From Serripes groenlandicus (Eukaryota > Mollusca > Bivalvia > Cardiida > Cardiidae), in assembly GCA_031761405.1 (NCBI GenBank), contig JASEVX010000085.1, forward strand, positions 620,001 to 684,000: 64,000 nt of DNA, read 5' to 3'. A program made the translations under genes and the position numbers. Shown here one piece after another: positions 63,857 through 64,000 of this stretch (its first letter is position 1; the number at the start of each line of letters is the position of its first letter). The notes below the pieces were generated by a model, which saw only the letters and a list, made by a program, of their open reading frames with translations, was not told the DNA's origin and searched no databases.

Positions 63857-64000
63857 TGGAAGACAGTGGTGCAGAGGTAGAGCGTCGGCCTCTCGTATCA
63901 AAGGTCCCTAGTTTGAGTCCCGTGATGAGCGGGTCCTGACTTTGGGATTTTTCCACATAAACGGCGCGAGTACTGGTTCGTGCGTGATTAATATAAGCTG
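63857..64000 (+). mobile_element. tRNA-derived SINE, 5' part, cut by the window edge
   Basis: A tRNA-like head is visible: box A-type TGGTGCAGAGGTAGAGC (from about 63866) and box B-type TAGTTTGAGTCCCG (from about 63909). These are the expected RNA polymerase III promoter boxes. The body that follows, 63941-63978, matches the inner SINE segment of the satellite unit at 36 of 38 bases on the opposite strand. After an unaligned patch, TGATTAATATAAGC matches the 50-bp segment of the long satellite units with one mismatch. The 3' end and tail lie outside the window. It is the headed relative of the retroposon buried in the satellite. Confidence 0.85.

Overview
The window looks like a gene-poor, repeat-dominated piece of an animal genome, most likely a marine mollusc (bivalve or gastropod). 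The reasons are: tRNA-derived SINEs whose 3' body reads, on the minus strand, GGCGTTAAACCCCAATCAATC-like; arrays of ~150-180 bp units that end in GACA/ACGG microsatellites and hairpins, as in the 'pearl/CvE' and MITE-like elements described from bivalves; and decayed APE-type non-LTR retrotransposon coding sequence. The species assignment is inference. I found no intact host gene, rRNA, functional tRNA, CRISPR array or bacterial-type feature.

Region 1 (1-51560) is one uninterrupted head-to-tail satellite array: 64 full units plus a truncated last one. By position counting, 42 of 64 units are exactly 799 bp. The others are length variants of 789-854 bp. Most of these differ in a (TTTAG)n tract, in the presence of a 50-bp segment, or in small indels. 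The unit can be decomposed. It contains a 3x67-bp internal minisatellite, unique sequence, and the 3' body of a tRNA-type SINE on the minus strand. That SINE is split by a second, 5'-truncated SINE flanked by a 7-bp target duplication. Both SINE families have relatives in the right part of the window, with their tRNA-like heads, at 54634-54891 and 63857-64000. A block of variant units recurs at a spacing of exactly 9570 bp, which is 12 units.

Region 2 (51561-53524) is AT-rich single-copy DNA in which I recognise nothing.

Region 3 (53525-62331) is a retroelement graveyard. A short reverse-transcriptase fragment with an FADD box comes first. It is followed by one decayed CR1/Jockey-like non-LTR retrotransposon whose endonuclease, RT and C-terminal pieces lie in order at 53807-54633, 54892-55549, 55801-56149 and 61454-61970. 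The pieces are separated by two SINEs with perfect 10- and 13-bp target duplications, and by a 5.3-kb composite of two nested tandem-repeat-containing elements.

Region 4 (62332-64000) holds two more elements of that architecture, a stretch of single-copy DNA, and the head of a tRNA-derived SINE cut by the window edge.

Nothing here forms a pathway. The interest lies in how retroposons were nested and then amplified into a satellite, and in the shared terminal design of the tandem-repeat elements.
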